From positions 1-64,000 of the forward strand of contig NZ_JALTON010000058.1 in the NCBI RefSeq assembly GCF_027000115.1: a DNA stretch of 64,000 nt, in the 5' to 3' direction. This DNA comes from Thiohalobacter sp. GTDB taxonomy: Bacteria; Pseudomonadota; Gammaproteobacteria; Thiohalobacterales; Thiohalobacteraceae. The position numbers were made by a program, and so were the translations under genes. The notes under the pieces were generated by a model. It ran no database searches. It was not told the origin of the DNA and saw only the letters and a program-made list of their open reading frames with translations. This document shows positions 39,650 to 48,761 of the stretch, in pieces (position 1 is the stretch's first letter; each line of letters starts with the position of its first letter).

Positions 39650-41524
39650 TCAGTGATGCGCCACCTGGACGCCGACCTGCGGCATCTCCGCCAGGCCTGC
39701 CTCGCGGGCATGCGCCTGGAACCCGGGATTGCGCCAGAAGAAGGCACCGGGCAGGGTGGTCGGGATCACCAGCACATAGAAAAGTGCCCGCCCCAGCAGC
39801 TCCGCGGCCAGCACCAGCACCCCGCCCAGCGCCCAGAGCAGCGCCGTACCGATACCGCCCTGCCCGCTCAGCGCCACCGCCGCAAGCGCCACCGCGGCGG
39901 CACCCGTCAGGCCCCAGCGCAACAGGTCCACACGGCGGAACCGGGTGCGTAACACCCCGAGCGCGGCCTCGCCTTCGCCGCCGATGGCCCGCAGATGCAG
40001 AACATGCCGCCAGGCACCGAACGCCGTGAGCAGGATCCCGGCCAGCATGGGCAAGGCGAGTCCCCGCAACAGCGTACCGCTGGGCTCGCCCGCGGCGGCC
40101 GCGACCGGCACGAACACCAGCCCGGCGAACAGGGGACCCAGAACAAGCATGCTGCCGTAGAAACTGCTGAGCACCTGCCAGTGGTTCCAGTAGGGCCGCG
40201 CGGGGATGCGGTAGATGCGGTGCATGAACCACAACGCCAGTGGCCCCGCGATGACCGCCAGCCAGCCCGAGGCCGTGGCCAGCCCGCCGGCGACCCCGGC
40301 CGGCACCAGCTCCGTGACCTGCGGCAACACCGAGAACAGGGCATGGGCGCCGAGCAGGTTGTAGAACAACGCCACCGCGGCGACTTCCCGGCTCACCGGC
40401 GAGTATCGAAGATTGTTGAAGGCGCGGTAGAAGCGGTGCGGGCGCCCCAGGTGCAGGGTGGATATCACCAGGCCGAAGGTCTGCAAGGCGATCAGCCCGA
40501 ACAGGGTCACAGGATAGGCGACCGGATGCGCCGCCGGCGACAGCATCTCCAGTCCGAACAGCGGACCGAGGAACAGCATCAGGAAAGCTCCGACCACGCC
40601 CTGAGTAATGAGGGTGAACAGCACCAGCGGGTCCTCGCGCGAACGCAGGGCCTTCAGGTTCCAGCCCGTATCCGACTCGCTGACCGGAAGGGGCGCGGGC
40701 CGGTAGCCGGTGTGATGGCCGCTCTTGACGCCCGGATCGGGACGCGCGTTCTGGTCATCGCGCACATAGCGCAGTGGCACGCTGTCCACCCGCCGCATCT
40801 CCCGCGGCAGGCTGCGCATCTGCTGGAAACGGATATTGGGGTGGGTGATCGAGGGATCCGGGAACCCCGGTATGCGCGTCTCCAGCTGGCTGCGCCCCTC
40901 GGGCGTCGTCTCGATGATGCCGAAGTCCAGCGCACCGCCCAGGCAGGCCGCCGCGCAGGCGGGCTTCAACCCCACTTCCAGCCGGTCGATGCACATGTTG
41001 CACTTGGACACGTGCCCAGCCTCGGTATCGAGCTGCGGCGCATTGTAGGGGCAGACCCAGGTGCAGTAGCCACAACCGAAACAGATGTCCGGGTCCTGCA
41101 ACACGGCGCCGTATTCCGCGAACTTGGTATAGGCGCGCGTCGGGCAGCCCTTGAGGCACACCGGATTGTCGCAGTGGTTGCAAGCCATGGAAATGTTCAG
41201 GCGCTGTACCGCCGGATAGCTGCCGCCTTCGAGATACCCGACGGAGCGGAATGCGAGGTGCGGCGGTGTATTGTTCTTTTCAGCGCAGGCCGCCTCGCAG
41301 GCATGGCAGGCGATGCAGTTGTCGGCGTTGAAATAGAAGCCGTGCTGCTTGTAGCGGTTGGGATTGTCGCCAATGCCGCTGTCGCCATTGATGTTCAGGC
41401 TCTTGCCGGCCAGCGGATCGTTCTCGTCCACCAGTTGCACGGGCTTGCCATAGCGGTTTCTTTCCGGGTGCTCTACATCCGGAATGAAGGCATATTTCGG
41501 CTCGTCTTTTCTTACCTTGTACAT
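39650..41524 (-). CDS. Fused DmsB-like ferredoxin and DmsC-like membrane anchor
   Basis: A 624-residue fusion. Residues 60-200 form a four-cluster ferredoxin: C70/73/76/80, C115/118/123/127, C148/151/154/158 and C175/178/190/194. Residues from about 305 form a DmsC-type quinol-oxidising anchor with eight or so membrane helices (VLFTLITQGVVGAFLMLFLGP onward). In dimethyl sulfoxide reductase these are two separate subunits. Here the fusion lies next to two Mo enzymes of nitrate-reductase type. It probably takes electrons from quinol to one of them, most likely the 726-residue protein directly upstream. Confidence 0.88.
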   Translation of the reverse strand: MYKVRKDEPKYAFIPDVEHPERNRYGKPVQLVDENDPLAGKSLNINGDSGIGDNPNRYKQHGFYFNADNCIACHACEAACAEKNNTPPHLAFRSVGYLEGGSYPAVQRLNISMACNHCDNPVCLKGCPTRAYTKFAEYGAVLQDPDICFGCGYCTWVCPYNAPQLDTEAGHVSKCNMCIDRLEVGLKPACAAACLGGALDFGIIETTPEGRSQLETRIPGFPDPSITHPNIRFQQMRSLPREMRRVDSVPLRYVRDDQNARPDPGVKSGHHTGYRPAPLPVSESDTGWNLKALRSREDPLVLFTLITQGVVGAFLMLFLGPLFGLEMLSPAAHPVAYPVTLFGLIALQTFGLVISTLHLGRPHRFYRAFNNLRYSPVSREVAAVALFYNLLGAHALFSVLPQVTELVPAGVAGGLATASGWLAVIAGPLALWFMHRIYRIPARPYWNHWQVLSSFYGSMLVLGPLFAGLVFVPVAAAAGEPSGTLLRGLALPMLAGILLTAFGAWRHVLHLRAIGGEGEAALGVLRTRFRRVDLLRWGLTGAAAVALAAVALSGQGGIGTALLWALGGVLVLAAELLGRALFYVLVIPTTLPGAFFWRNPGFQAHAREAGLAEMPQVGVQVAHH

Positions 41525-41567
41525 GGCGGCGGTTTATCCTTCAAATCAATGGCCACGAAATCCATGT

Positions 41568-41782
41568 GATAGCCACGGAATCCGCGGAAACACATGATTG
41601 CTTGATTTCATAGCCACGTGAGCACACTGACATTGGTGAGAATGGTCCGCTGCTCGACCCTGAACCCAAAATACAGAATCCGGAATGTCACAAACCATGA
41701 ATGTTGTTTTGCTCTTCTGGATTCTGGCTTCTGAATTCCTGAACAATTGATTGCTGTGGGTTCCGTGGATTCCGTGGCTATC
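41568..41782. repeat. Inverted pair of GATAGCCACGG repeats
   Basis: GATAGCCACGGAATCC (41568-41583) and its exact complement GGATTCCGTGGCTATC (41767-41782) flank 183 bases in the gap between the Mo-oxidoreductase and the fused DmsBC gene. The enclosed DNA has no gene. A related pair is at 59635-59760. Confidence 0.8.
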
Positions 41783-41786
41783 ATCG

Positions 41787-43967
41787 TCAATAGGCGCGTG
41801 CAGCGAGATTGAGTTTCGCAGCCGCGGCCTGGTCCTCGATCCTTTCCACCCGAACCGCGCACTGCTTGTAGGCCGGCTGGCGGGAATGTGGATCGAGCAG
41901 ACCCAGGCTGACGCGATTCACGCACTCGTGGTAATGAAAGGGGATGAAGATCATGTTGCGCGGCACGCGCTGGGTCGGCTGTGCCATGACCACGGCATCC
42001 CCCCGACGCGACACCACGCGTGCATACTCGCCGCCCCGGATGCCCAGTTCCGCGGCCGTATCCGGGTTGATCTCCATGTAGGGCGTGGGACTGAACTTGT
42101 TCTGGTTGCCGATCTTGCCCGTGCGGGTCCGGGTATGGAAATGTTCGACCACCCGGCCGCTGTTCAGCCACAGCGGATAATCCTCGTCCGGCCGCTCGTT
42201 GTTGTCCACGAAGGGCAGGGGTATCAGCTTCGCCCGGCCGTCCGCGTGCTGGAACACGCCATCGGTATACAGGCGCGGAGCACCCCGCTCCGCGCCGTCC
42301 GGGCAGGGCCACTGCAGGCCCCGGGCCTGCTCGATCTTCTCGTAGCTCATGCCCGATATGTCGAGCATGCGCCCGCGCGACAGCGCCTTCATTTCCTCGA
42401 ATACCTGCTCGGTGGTTTCGGGGAAATTCGGCTTCCTCTCCCTGTCGAAGCGCTTGGCCATCTGGTTGAAGATCCAGAAGTCGGGACGCGAATCGCCGTG
42501 CGGCGGCACCACGTTGCGCACCAGGTTGACGCGGCGCTCGGTATTGGTGAAACAGCCCTGCTTCTCCGCCCACAGGGCCGCGGGCAGATACACGTGGCTG
42601 TATTCGTTGGTCTCGACGTCGGCGTAGGCATCCTGAACCACCAGGAACTCCAGCTTCTCCAGGGTGCGGCGGATGCGCGCGGTGTTGGGCATGGAGGTCA
42701 TGGGATTGGTGGCGATCAGCCACAGGCCCTTGATCTGCCCGGTCTCGATGGCGGGCAGGATGTCGGTCATGAACATGCCGCGCCGTGTGGGCAGGAAGTC
42801 CTCGTCGATGCCCCAGAACTCGGCGATCTCGCGCCGGTCCTCGGGATTCTCCAGGTAACGGTAACCGGGCAGGCCGGAGGCCGAGGACCATTCTCGCGTG
42901 CCCATGGCATTGGACTGGCCGGTGATCGACAGCGGCGCCGCTCCCGGCCGGCCGATGTTGCCGGTGATCAGGTGCAGGTTGTTGATGGCCACCACGCCAT
43001 CGGACCCGTGAGTGGACTGGTTGATGCCCATGGTCCAGATGGTCATGGCAGCGCCGGTGCGTCCGAACAGGCGCGCGACATTGCGGATGGTGTCCTCGTC
43101 GATGCCGCAGATGCGCGAGGCCGTATAGGGATCGTACTGCTCGACCAGCGCGCGGAACGCCTCGAAGCCGCTGGTATGCCGGGCGATGTAGTCCGCGTCC
43201 TCCAGACCCTCGGCCAGGATGACGTGTGCCAGCGCATTGAGCAGCACCACGTCGGTACCCGGATTGATCGCCAGGTGCATGTCGGCGTTCTGCGCCAGCA
43301 TGGTCACACGCGGATCCACGACGATCAGCGGGAAGCGGCGGCGTTCGCGTTCCTCGCGCATGCGCCAGTAGATCACCGGGTGCTGCTCGGGAAGGTTGGA
43401 CCCGAAGGCGAGCAGGCAGTCGGTGTGCGCAAAGTCGTCATAACAGCCCGGCGGGCCATCGGAACCGAACGAACGCTTGTAGCCGGATACCGCGGAGGCC
43501 ATGCACAGCGTGGTGTTGCCGTCATAGTTGTTGGTGCCGATCACACCCCGCACCAGTTTCCCCAGCGTATAGAACTCCTCGGTCATGATCTGGCCGGTGG
43601 AAATGACAGAGAAGGCATCCCTGCCGTACTGCGCCTGTATGCGCTGGATCTCCGCCGCGGTTCTGTCGAGAGCCGTGTCCCAGTCCGTCTCCCGGAAGGG
43701 TTCGTGAATGCCCTCCCGGATCAGCGGTACCCGGCCGCGCCCCGACGTGGTGAACAGCTCATGTTCGAGTATGCCCTTGATGCACAGCTTGCCGCGGTTG
43801 ACATCGGCACCACCGACACCGCGCGAGCTGACGGCCCTGCCCTCCCTGTCCAGCCCGACCTCGATGGAACAGCCGGTGGAACAATAGCCGCAGGTGGTAT
43901 AGCGCCACTCGACCACACCCTTGTCGGGGAGCTTGATGGGATTCTTTTTCTTGCGTCCGAAGAGCAT
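41787..43967 (-). CDS. Molybdopterin oxidoreductase, nitrate reductase-like
   Basis: A 726-residue Mo-bis-MGD enzyme without a BFD tail. The N-terminal [4Fe-4S] ligands are C26, C29 and C33 (TTCGYCSTGCSI) and C62 (GKLCIKG). MopB blocks include TNNYDGNTTLCMASAVSGYK, SNAMGTREWSSASGLPGYR and NSGRVVEHFHTRTRTGKIG. No Tat signal is seen, so it is cytosolic. It resembles assimilatory nitrate reductases and formate dehydrogenase-like enzymes. The location between nirD and a DmsBC fusion suggests a quinol-linked nitrate reductase. It is only distantly similar to nasA in the same operon, so the roles of the two are unresolved. Confidence 0.82.
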   Translation of the reverse strand: MLFGRKKKNPIKLPDKGVVEWRYTTCGYCSTGCSIEVGLDREGRAVSSRGVGGADVNRGKLCIKGILEHELFTTSGRGRVPLIREGIHEPFRETDWDTALDRTAAEIQRIQAQYGRDAFSVISTGQIMTEEFYTLGKLVRGVIGTNNYDGNTTLCMASAVSGYKRSFGSDGPPGCYDDFAHTDCLLAFGSNLPEQHPVIYWRMREERERRRFPLIVVDPRVTMLAQNADMHLAINPGTDVVLLNALAHVILAEGLEDADYIARHTSGFEAFRALVEQYDPYTASRICGIDEDTIRNVARLFGRTGAAMTIWTMGINQSTHGSDGVVAINNLHLITGNIGRPGAAPLSITGQSNAMGTREWSSASGLPGYRYLENPEDRREIAEFWGIDEDFLPTRRGMFMTDILPAIETGQIKGLWLIATNPMTSMPNTARIRRTLEKLEFLVVQDAYADVETNEYSHVYLPAALWAEKQGCFTNTERRVNLVRNVVPPHGDSRPDFWIFNQMAKRFDRERKPNFPETTEQVFEEMKALSRGRMLDISGMSYEKIEQARGLQWPCPDGAERGAPRLYTDGVFQHADGRAKLIPLPFVDNNERPDEDYPLWLNSGRVVEHFHTRTRTGKIGNQNKFSPTPYMEINPDTAAELGIRGGEYARVVSRRGDAVVMAQPTQRVPRNMIFIPFHYHECVNRVSLGLLDPHSRQPAYKQCAVRVERIEDQAAAAKLNLAARAY

Positions 43968-44034
43968 CTGTATCCACCTCGGTGAGAAGCAAGGAGAAAG
44001 ATCCCCGACCGCACCTCACCTCGTCATGCGCCAT

Positions 44035-44391
44035 TTATCGATTCGGGCAGCCTTCATCGGGGGTCAGGGAAAGAAAGATCACATCCTCCCGCACTTCCAC
44101 CGGGAAACGCGCGGCACAGCCTTCATCCGGTGCAACCGCTTCCCCGCTGTCGAGATGGATCTTCCAATCGTGCAGCGGGCAGGCCACCCTGTGGCCATGG
44201 ACGATGCCCTGGGACAGGGGCCCGCCCTTGTGGGGGCAACGGTCCCGGAGCGCGAACACCTGGTCGTCCAGGGTCCGGAATACGGCGATGTCGCCATCGG
44301 CCGTGCGCACCACCCGCGCACCCTGGCGCGGGACGCTGTCGAGCGGACCAACTTCAATCCAGTTTTCGGTGTTGACGTTCTCTGCCTGCAT
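44035..44391 (-). CDS. nirD: Nitrite reductase small subunit (Rieske)
   Basis: Small subunit of NADH-dependent assimilatory nitrite reductase, 118 residues. It has a complete Rieske [2Fe-2S] site: C52-x-H54 in RCPHKGGPL and C71-x2-H74 in ACPLHDW. Many NirD proteins, such as that of E. coli, lack these ligands, so this one can carry a real cluster. It starts nine bases after nirB ends. Confidence 0.94.
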   Translation of the reverse strand: MQAENVNTENWIEVGPLDSVPRQGARVVRTADGDIAVFRTLDDQVFALRDRCPHKGGPLSQGIVHGHRVACPLHDWKIHLDSGEAVAPDEGCAARFPVEVREDVIFLSLTPDEGCPNR

Positions 44392-44400
44392 CGTCCTCTC

Positions 44401-46842
44401 CTAGCCCACCTGTCGGATGGGGGTGAATTCGTGAGCGTCCGTGCCCTCGGCACGTGCCTTCCAGGGATCGACCTGGGCATGCTTCTGCGATTCCAGGAAG
44501 CGCTCGGCCAGGGCCTTGCGACCCTCCGGGTCCTCGACCACGCGTTCCTTGACGTAGGACAGCCCGACCCTTTCCAGCCAGGGCGCCGTGCGCTCCAGAT
44601 AGTGCGCCTCCTCGCGGTAGAGCTGGATGAAGGCAGCGCAGTATTCCAGCACCTCCTCCGGTGTCTTGACGTGGCAGAGAAAATCGGTGGCCCGCACCTT
44701 GACGCCACCGTTGCCGCCGACGTGCAGCTCGTAACCGGAATCCACGCAGACCACGCCGAAGTCCTTGATGGTGGCCTCCGCACAATTGCGCGGACAGCCG
44801 GATACCGCGGACTTGAACTTGTGCGGCATCCAGGCACCCCAGGTCATCTTTTCGATCTCTATGCCCATGCGGGTCGAATCCTGCGTGCCGAAACGGCACC
44901 ACTCCTTGCCCACGCAGGTCTTGACCGTGCGCATGGCCTTGCCATAGGCATGCCCCGACACGAACCCGGCAGCGGACAGGTCGCCCCAGATGCCCGGCAG
45001 GTCTTCCTTCTTCACGCCCAGCAGGTCGATCCGCTGGCCGCCGGTGACATGCACGGTGGGCACCTTGTACTTCTCCGCGATCTCGGCAATGGCCTTGAGT
45101 TCGGCCGGGGTCGTTTCGCCGCCCCACATGCGCGGGACCACCGAGTAGGTGCCGTCCTTCTGGATGTTCGCGTGCACCCGTTCGTTGATGAAGCGGGACT
45201 GGTTGTCGTCCTGGTACTCGCCCGGCCAGGCGCAGAGCAGGTAGTAGTTCAGGGCCGGCCGGCACTTGGAGCAACCATCCGGAGTCTTCCATTCGAAGAA
45301 CTGCTGCACTGCCGGAATCGTCTTGAGTTCATGCTCGCGGATGCCGCGGCGCACCTCGTCGTGCGTATGCTCGGTACAACCGCACAGCGGCTTCAGATGC
45401 GGCGCGACCGAGTAGTCGCCACCCACCACATGCGCCAGCAGCGCCTCCACCAGCCCGGTACAGGACCCGCAGGAGCTGGAGGCCTTGGTATGGGCGCGCA
45501 CTTCCTCCAGGGTGAACAGTTTCTTGTCGGTAATGGCCTTGACGATCTCGCCCTTGCACACGCCGTTGCAGCCGCAGATCTCGGCGCTGTCCGCCATGGC
45601 CGCCACCCGGGTGTCCTCGCCATGCCCGGAATCCCCGAGATGCGCCTGACCGAACAACAGGTTGTCACGGATGTCCGAGACGTCGGTATGGTCGCGCATC
45701 AGCTCGAAGTACCAGGCCCCGTCGATGGTGTCTCCGTACATCACGGCACCGACGATCCGGTTGTCACGCAGGACGACCTTCTTGTACACACCGCGCCCCG
45801 GATCCTGCAGCACCAGCGACTCGGTCGTCTCGTCGCCGATGAAGTCGCCGGCGGAGAACAGGTCGATGCCGGTGACCTTGAGCTTGGTAGAGGTCACGGA
45901 GCCTTCGTAGCGGGCGATGCCGATCTTCGCCAGGTGGTTTGCCGCCACCTTGGCCATCTCGAACAGGGGCGCGACCAGGCCATAGGTCACGCCGCGATGC
46001 TGGACGCATTCGCCGACGGCATAGATCCGGGGGTCGAAGGTCTGCAGGGTATCGTTGACCACCACGCCGCGCTCGCAGTGCAGACCGGCGCGCTGCGCCA
46101 GCTCGACGTTGGGGCGGATGCCGACGGCCATCACCACCAGGTCGGCGGGAATCTCCAGGCCATCCTTGAGGCGGACACCTTCGACATGGTCCTTGCCGAG
46201 TATGGCCTCGGTCTGGGCTTCGAGCAGGAACTTGAGCCCGCGCTCTTCCAGAGAAGCCTTCAGCAGCGCAGCGGCCGGCTTGTCGAGCTGGCGCTCCATC
46301 AGGGAATCCATCAGGTGAACGACGGTTACGTCCATGCCCTGTTTCATGAGGCCGTTGGCGGCCTCCAGGCCCAGCAGCCCGCCACCGATCACGACGGCCT
46401 GGCCGCCCTTGCGGCTGTGCGCGGCGGCCAGCATGGCATCGACATCGGCGATGTCGCGGAAGGCCACCACGCCCCTGAGCTCATTGCCGGGCACCGGAAT
46501 GATGAAGGGATTCGATCCGGTTGCCAGGATCAACCGGTCATAGGACGCCTCAGTCCCGTCCTCGGCCCTGACCACCCGGCGCACGCGGTCGATCTCGGTC
46601 ACCCACTTGCCCTTGTGCAGGGTGATGCCGTTGTCCGCGTACCATTGCTCGTCGTTGAGCATGATCTCGTCGACGGTCTTCTCGCCGGCAAGCACCGGTG
46701 AAAGCATGATGCGGTTGTAGTTGCCGTAGGGCTCGCCGCCGAACACCGTGATGTCGTACATCTCCGGCGCCAGCTTCAGGAGTTCTTCCAGGGCGCGCAC
46801 CCCGGCCATGCCGTTGCCGATCAGAACCAGTTTTTCCTTCAT
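44401..46842 (-). CDS. nirB: Nitrite reductase (NADH) large subunit
   Basis: Reduces nitrite to ammonia in the cytosol. The 813 residues hold an N-terminal FAD/NADH oxidoreductase domain ([38 protein letters not shown]). A BFD-like [2Fe-2S] segment follows ([29 protein letters not shown]), then the sirohaem and [4Fe-4S] domain with CVGKEWC and CPRNC ligands. It heads the minus-strand operon. A sigma-54 promoter is placed 38-53 bases before the ATG, facing this gene. Confidence 0.96.
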   Translation of the reverse strand: MKEKLVLIGNGMAGVRALEELLKLAPEMYDITVFGGEPYGNYNRIMLSPVLAGEKTVDEIMLNDEQWYADNGITLHKGKWVTEIDRVRRVVRAEDGTEASYDRLILATGSNPFIIPVPGNELRGVVAFRDIADVDAMLAAAHSRKGGQAVVIGGGLLGLEAANGLMKQGMDVTVVHLMDSLMERQLDKPAAALLKASLEERGLKFLLEAQTEAILGKDHVEGVRLKDGLEIPADLVVMAVGIRPNVELAQRAGLHCERGVVVNDTLQTFDPRIYAVGECVQHRGVTYGLVAPLFEMAKVAANHLAKIGIARYEGSVTSTKLKVTGIDLFSAGDFIGDETTESLVLQDPGRGVYKKVVLRDNRIVGAVMYGDTIDGAWYFELMRDHTDVSDIRDNLLFGQAHLGDSGHGEDTRVAAMADSAEICGCNGVCKGEIVKAITDKKLFTLEEVRAHTKASSSCGSCTGLVEALLAHVVGGDYSVAPHLKPLCGCTEHTHDEVRRGIREHELKTIPAVQQFFEWKTPDGCSKCRPALNYYLLCAWPGEYQDDNQSRFINERVHANIQKDGTYSVVPRMWGGETTPAELKAIAEIAEKYKVPTVHVTGGQRIDLLGVKKEDLPGIWGDLSAAGFVSGHAYGKAMRTVKTCVGKEWCRFGTQDSTRMGIEIEKMTWGAWMPHKFKSAVSGCPRNCAEATIKDFGVVCVDSGYELHVGGNGGVKVRATDFLCHVKTPEEVLEYCAAFIQLYREEAHYLERTAPWLERVGLSYVKERVVEDPEGRKALAERFLESQKHAQVDPWKARAEGTDAHEFTPIRQVG

Positions 46843-46879
46843 GGGTCTTCACTCGATGAAATCAGTCGTACCCCCCTTG

Positions 46880-46895
46880 AGCAGAAAGCGTGCCA
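46880..46895 (-). promoter_or_regulatory. Sigma-54 promoter of the nirB operon
   Basis: On the minus strand TGGCACG-CTTT-CTGCT reads from 46895 to 46880. It keeps the essential GG and GC dinucleotides with exactly ten bases between them. The nirB start codon is about 38 bases downstream. Confidence 0.72.
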
Positions 46896-46927
46896 ATCGC
46901 GGATGCTCATGTAACGCGTTGAGCTTC

Positions 46928-46956
46928 TTGACGATTCACAATACCCGAGCGATAAA
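46928..46956 (+). promoter_or_regulatory. Possible sigma-70 promoter towards narK
   Basis: TTGACG at 46928-46933 and GATAAA at 46951-46956 with a 17-base spacer. It could give basal expression of narK in addition to the sigma-54 promoter. The leader would be nearly 280 bases. Confidence 0.3.
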
Positions 46957-46979
46957 GCCCGGAATCCGCACCGCGAACG

Positions 46980-46996
46980 TGCACCATGATGGTGCA
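46980..46996. promoter_or_regulatory. NtrC-binding site
   Basis: TGCACCATGATGGTGCA is a perfect 17-base palindrome and an exact match to the NtrC enhancer consensus TGCACC-N5-GGTGCA. It lies roughly 110 bases upstream of the expected nirB transcription start and 180 bases upstream of that of narK, normal distances for a sigma-54 enhancer. Confidence 0.82.
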
Positions 46997-47025
46997 GACC
47001 GGGCGCCCTCCGCTGCAGCACAGTG

Positions 47026-47099
47026 CGAAATTACCCCTGCATTCTGCACCGGAATGGCACAGGCCCGGCCCGCGGCCCCGCAGCAATCCGGTAATTTCG
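47026..47099. promoter_or_regulatory. Second NtrC-like site within a 10-base inverted repeat
   Basis: TGCACC-GGAAT-GGCACA at 47045-47061 keeps the left half of the NtrC consensus and part of the right. It is enclosed by CGAAATTACC (47026-47035) and its exact complement GGTAATTTCG (47090-47099). Confidence 0.45.
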
Positions 47100-47148
47100 A
47101 CAGGGACTCAAGCGCTTGCAGCGGCCAGGGGCATGAATCCGCCATTGC

Positions 47149-47164
47149 TGGCACAGCCATTGCT
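47149..47164 (+). promoter_or_regulatory. Sigma-54 promoter of narK
   Basis: TGGCAC-AGCCA-TTGCT fully matches the -24/-12 consensus, with GG and GC ten bases apart. The transcription start is expected near 47175, about 60 bases before the narK ATG. Confidence 0.8.
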
Positions 47165-47236
47165 CTATGGCATGCAGCGACCGGAAACGGATCCGGTCTG
47201 TCAGGGCGCAGCGCTGCGCGTACAGGAGTCGTTTCA

Positions 47237-48706
47237 ATGAGTGACGGGCGTTTCAATCTGTTTTCGTTTTCGGGCCGGATGCGCATCCTGCATCTCACCT
47301 GGTTTGCCTTCTTCCTGAGCTTCTTCGTCTGGTTCAACATGGCGCCGCTGCTGGGCATGATGCGCGAGACACTGGGTCTCAGCGACCAGCAGGTGAAGGC
47401 CCTGCTGATTCTCAACGTGGCCCTGACCATTCCCGCCCGTATCGTGGTCGGCATGCTGGTCGACCATTTCGGCCCCCGGCGCATGTACTCGCTGCTGCTC
47501 GCCATCGGCGCCTTCCTGTGTTTCGCCTTCGCCATGGCCGATGACTACGAACAACTGGCGCTGACACGCTTCCTGCTCGGCTTCGTCGGCGCGGGCTTCG
47601 TCATCGGCATCCGCATGGTGAGCGAATGGTTTCCGGCAAAACAGGTCGGCGTGGCAGAAGGCATCTACGGCGGCTGGGGCAACTTCGGTTCCGCAGCCGC
47701 GGCCATGATCCTGCCCAGCGTGGCGCTGATGTTCGGCGGCGATGACGGCTGGCGCTACGCCATTGCCCTGACCGGTGCCATCGCGCTGGTCTACTCTCTG
47801 GTCTACTTCTTCTCGGTCAGCGACACGCCCAAGGGCTCGACCTACTTCAAGCCCAGGAAGACCGGCGCCATGGAGATCACCAGCCGCGGGGACTATTTTC
47901 TCTACCTGGTCATGAACCTGCCCATGTACGGCGCACTGGCCCTGCTGGCCTGGAAGCTCGGGCCGGACAACCTGGGCATGATCGGGGAAACCGCAACCTG
48001 GCTGATCTACGCGACCCTGGCCGGCATCTACCTCTTCCAGGCCGTGCGCATACACCAGATCAACCACCATGTGTTCACGGAGGAAGTCCCGGAAATCGAA
48101 CGCTACAAGTTCAAGCAGGTGGCCGTGCTGGACCTGGCCTACCTGGTGACCTTCGGCTCGGAGCTGGCCGTGGTTTCCATGCTGCCCCTGTTCTTCCTGG
48201 ACACCTTCGACCTGGATCCGCGCCTGGCCGGCCTGCTGGCCTCGGGCTATGCCTTCATGAACCTGCTGGCGCGGCCGGGCGGCGGCCTGTTCAGCGACCG
48301 CTTCGGCCGCAAGCGCACCCTGCTCATCCTGCTCGGGGGACTCACCGCAGGCTACTTCCTGCTCGGCAACATCACCGGCACCTGGCCGGTATGGCTGGCG
48401 GTGGTTGCCACCATGGCCTGCTCCTTCTTCGTACAGGCGGGCGAGGGCGCCGTGTTCGCCATGGTGCCACTGGTCAAGCGCCGGTTGACCGGACAGATCG
48501 CGGGCATGGCGGGGGCCTACGGCAACGTCGGCGCCGTACTGTTCCTGACCGTGCTCTCCTTCGTCTCGCCGCAGACCTTCTTCTTCGTCATCGCCGGCGC
48601 GGCCCTGCTGGTGCTGGTGATCACGGCACTGTTCCTGGAAGAACCGCGCGGGCACATGGCCGAGATCCTGCCCGACGGCACGGTGCAGATGATCAAGGTA
48701 CACTGA
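47237..48706 (+). CDS. narK: Nitrate/nitrite transporter, NarK family (MFS)
   Basis: Inner-membrane major facilitator transporter, presumably nitrate uptake for assimilation. The ATG at 47237 follows CAGGAG and gives 489 residues with about 12 helices. It has the family pattern with [20 protein letters not shown] in helix 1 and the glycine-rich [22 protein letters not shown] and [12 protein letters not shown] segments of nitrate-nitrite porters. The much longer open frame upstream covers the divergent control region and is not coding. Control by sigma-54 and NtrC is indicated by sites upstream. Confidence 0.93.
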   Translation: MSDGRFNLFSFSGRMRILHLTWFAFFLSFFVWFNMAPLLGMMRETLGLSDQQVKALLILNVALTIPARIVVGMLVDHFGPRRMYSLLLAIGAFLCFAFAMADDYEQLALTRFLLGFVGAGFVIGIRMVSEWFPAKQVGVAEGIYGGWGNFGSAAAAMILPSVALMFGGDDGWRYAIALTGAIALVYSLVYFFSVSDTPKGSTYFKPRKTGAMEITSRGDYFLYLVMNLPMYGALALLAWKLGPDNLGMIGETATWLIYATLAGIYLFQAVRIHQINHHVFTEEVPEIERYKFKQVAVLDLAYLVTFGSELAVVSMLPLFFLDTFDLDPRLAGLLASGYAFMNLLARPGGGLFSDRFGRKRTLLILLGGLTAGYFLLGNITGTWPVWLAVVATMACSFFVQAGEGAVFAMVPLVKRRLTGQIAGMAGAYGNVGAVLFLTVLSFVSPQTFFFVIAGAALLVLVITALFLEEPRGHMAEILPDGTVQMIKVH

Positions 48707-48707
48707 G

Positions 48708-48740
48708 CGGAAGGCCACGGCGCGGTGCCGTGGCCTTCCG
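48708..48740 (+). terminator. 14-base perfect hairpin after narK
   Basis: CGGAAGGCCACGGC (48708-48721) and GCCGTGGCCTTCCG (48727-48740) with a 5-base loop, two bases after the narK stop. No T tract follows. It may reduce readthrough into the kinase gene or stabilise the narK message. Confidence 0.55.
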
Positions 48741-48761
48741 TTCGGCCGCCGGAACCCAGGC

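Noticed and set aside
39625-39747. Longer start for the small membrane protein in the nitrate operon
   Set aside because: The added codons overlap the end of the DmsBC fusion out of frame and are arginine-rich shadow sequence.
46748-47236. Extension of narK into the divergent control region
   Set aside because: The codons cover the sigma-54 promoters and NtrC sites, and the transporter begins naturally at the ATG at 47237.
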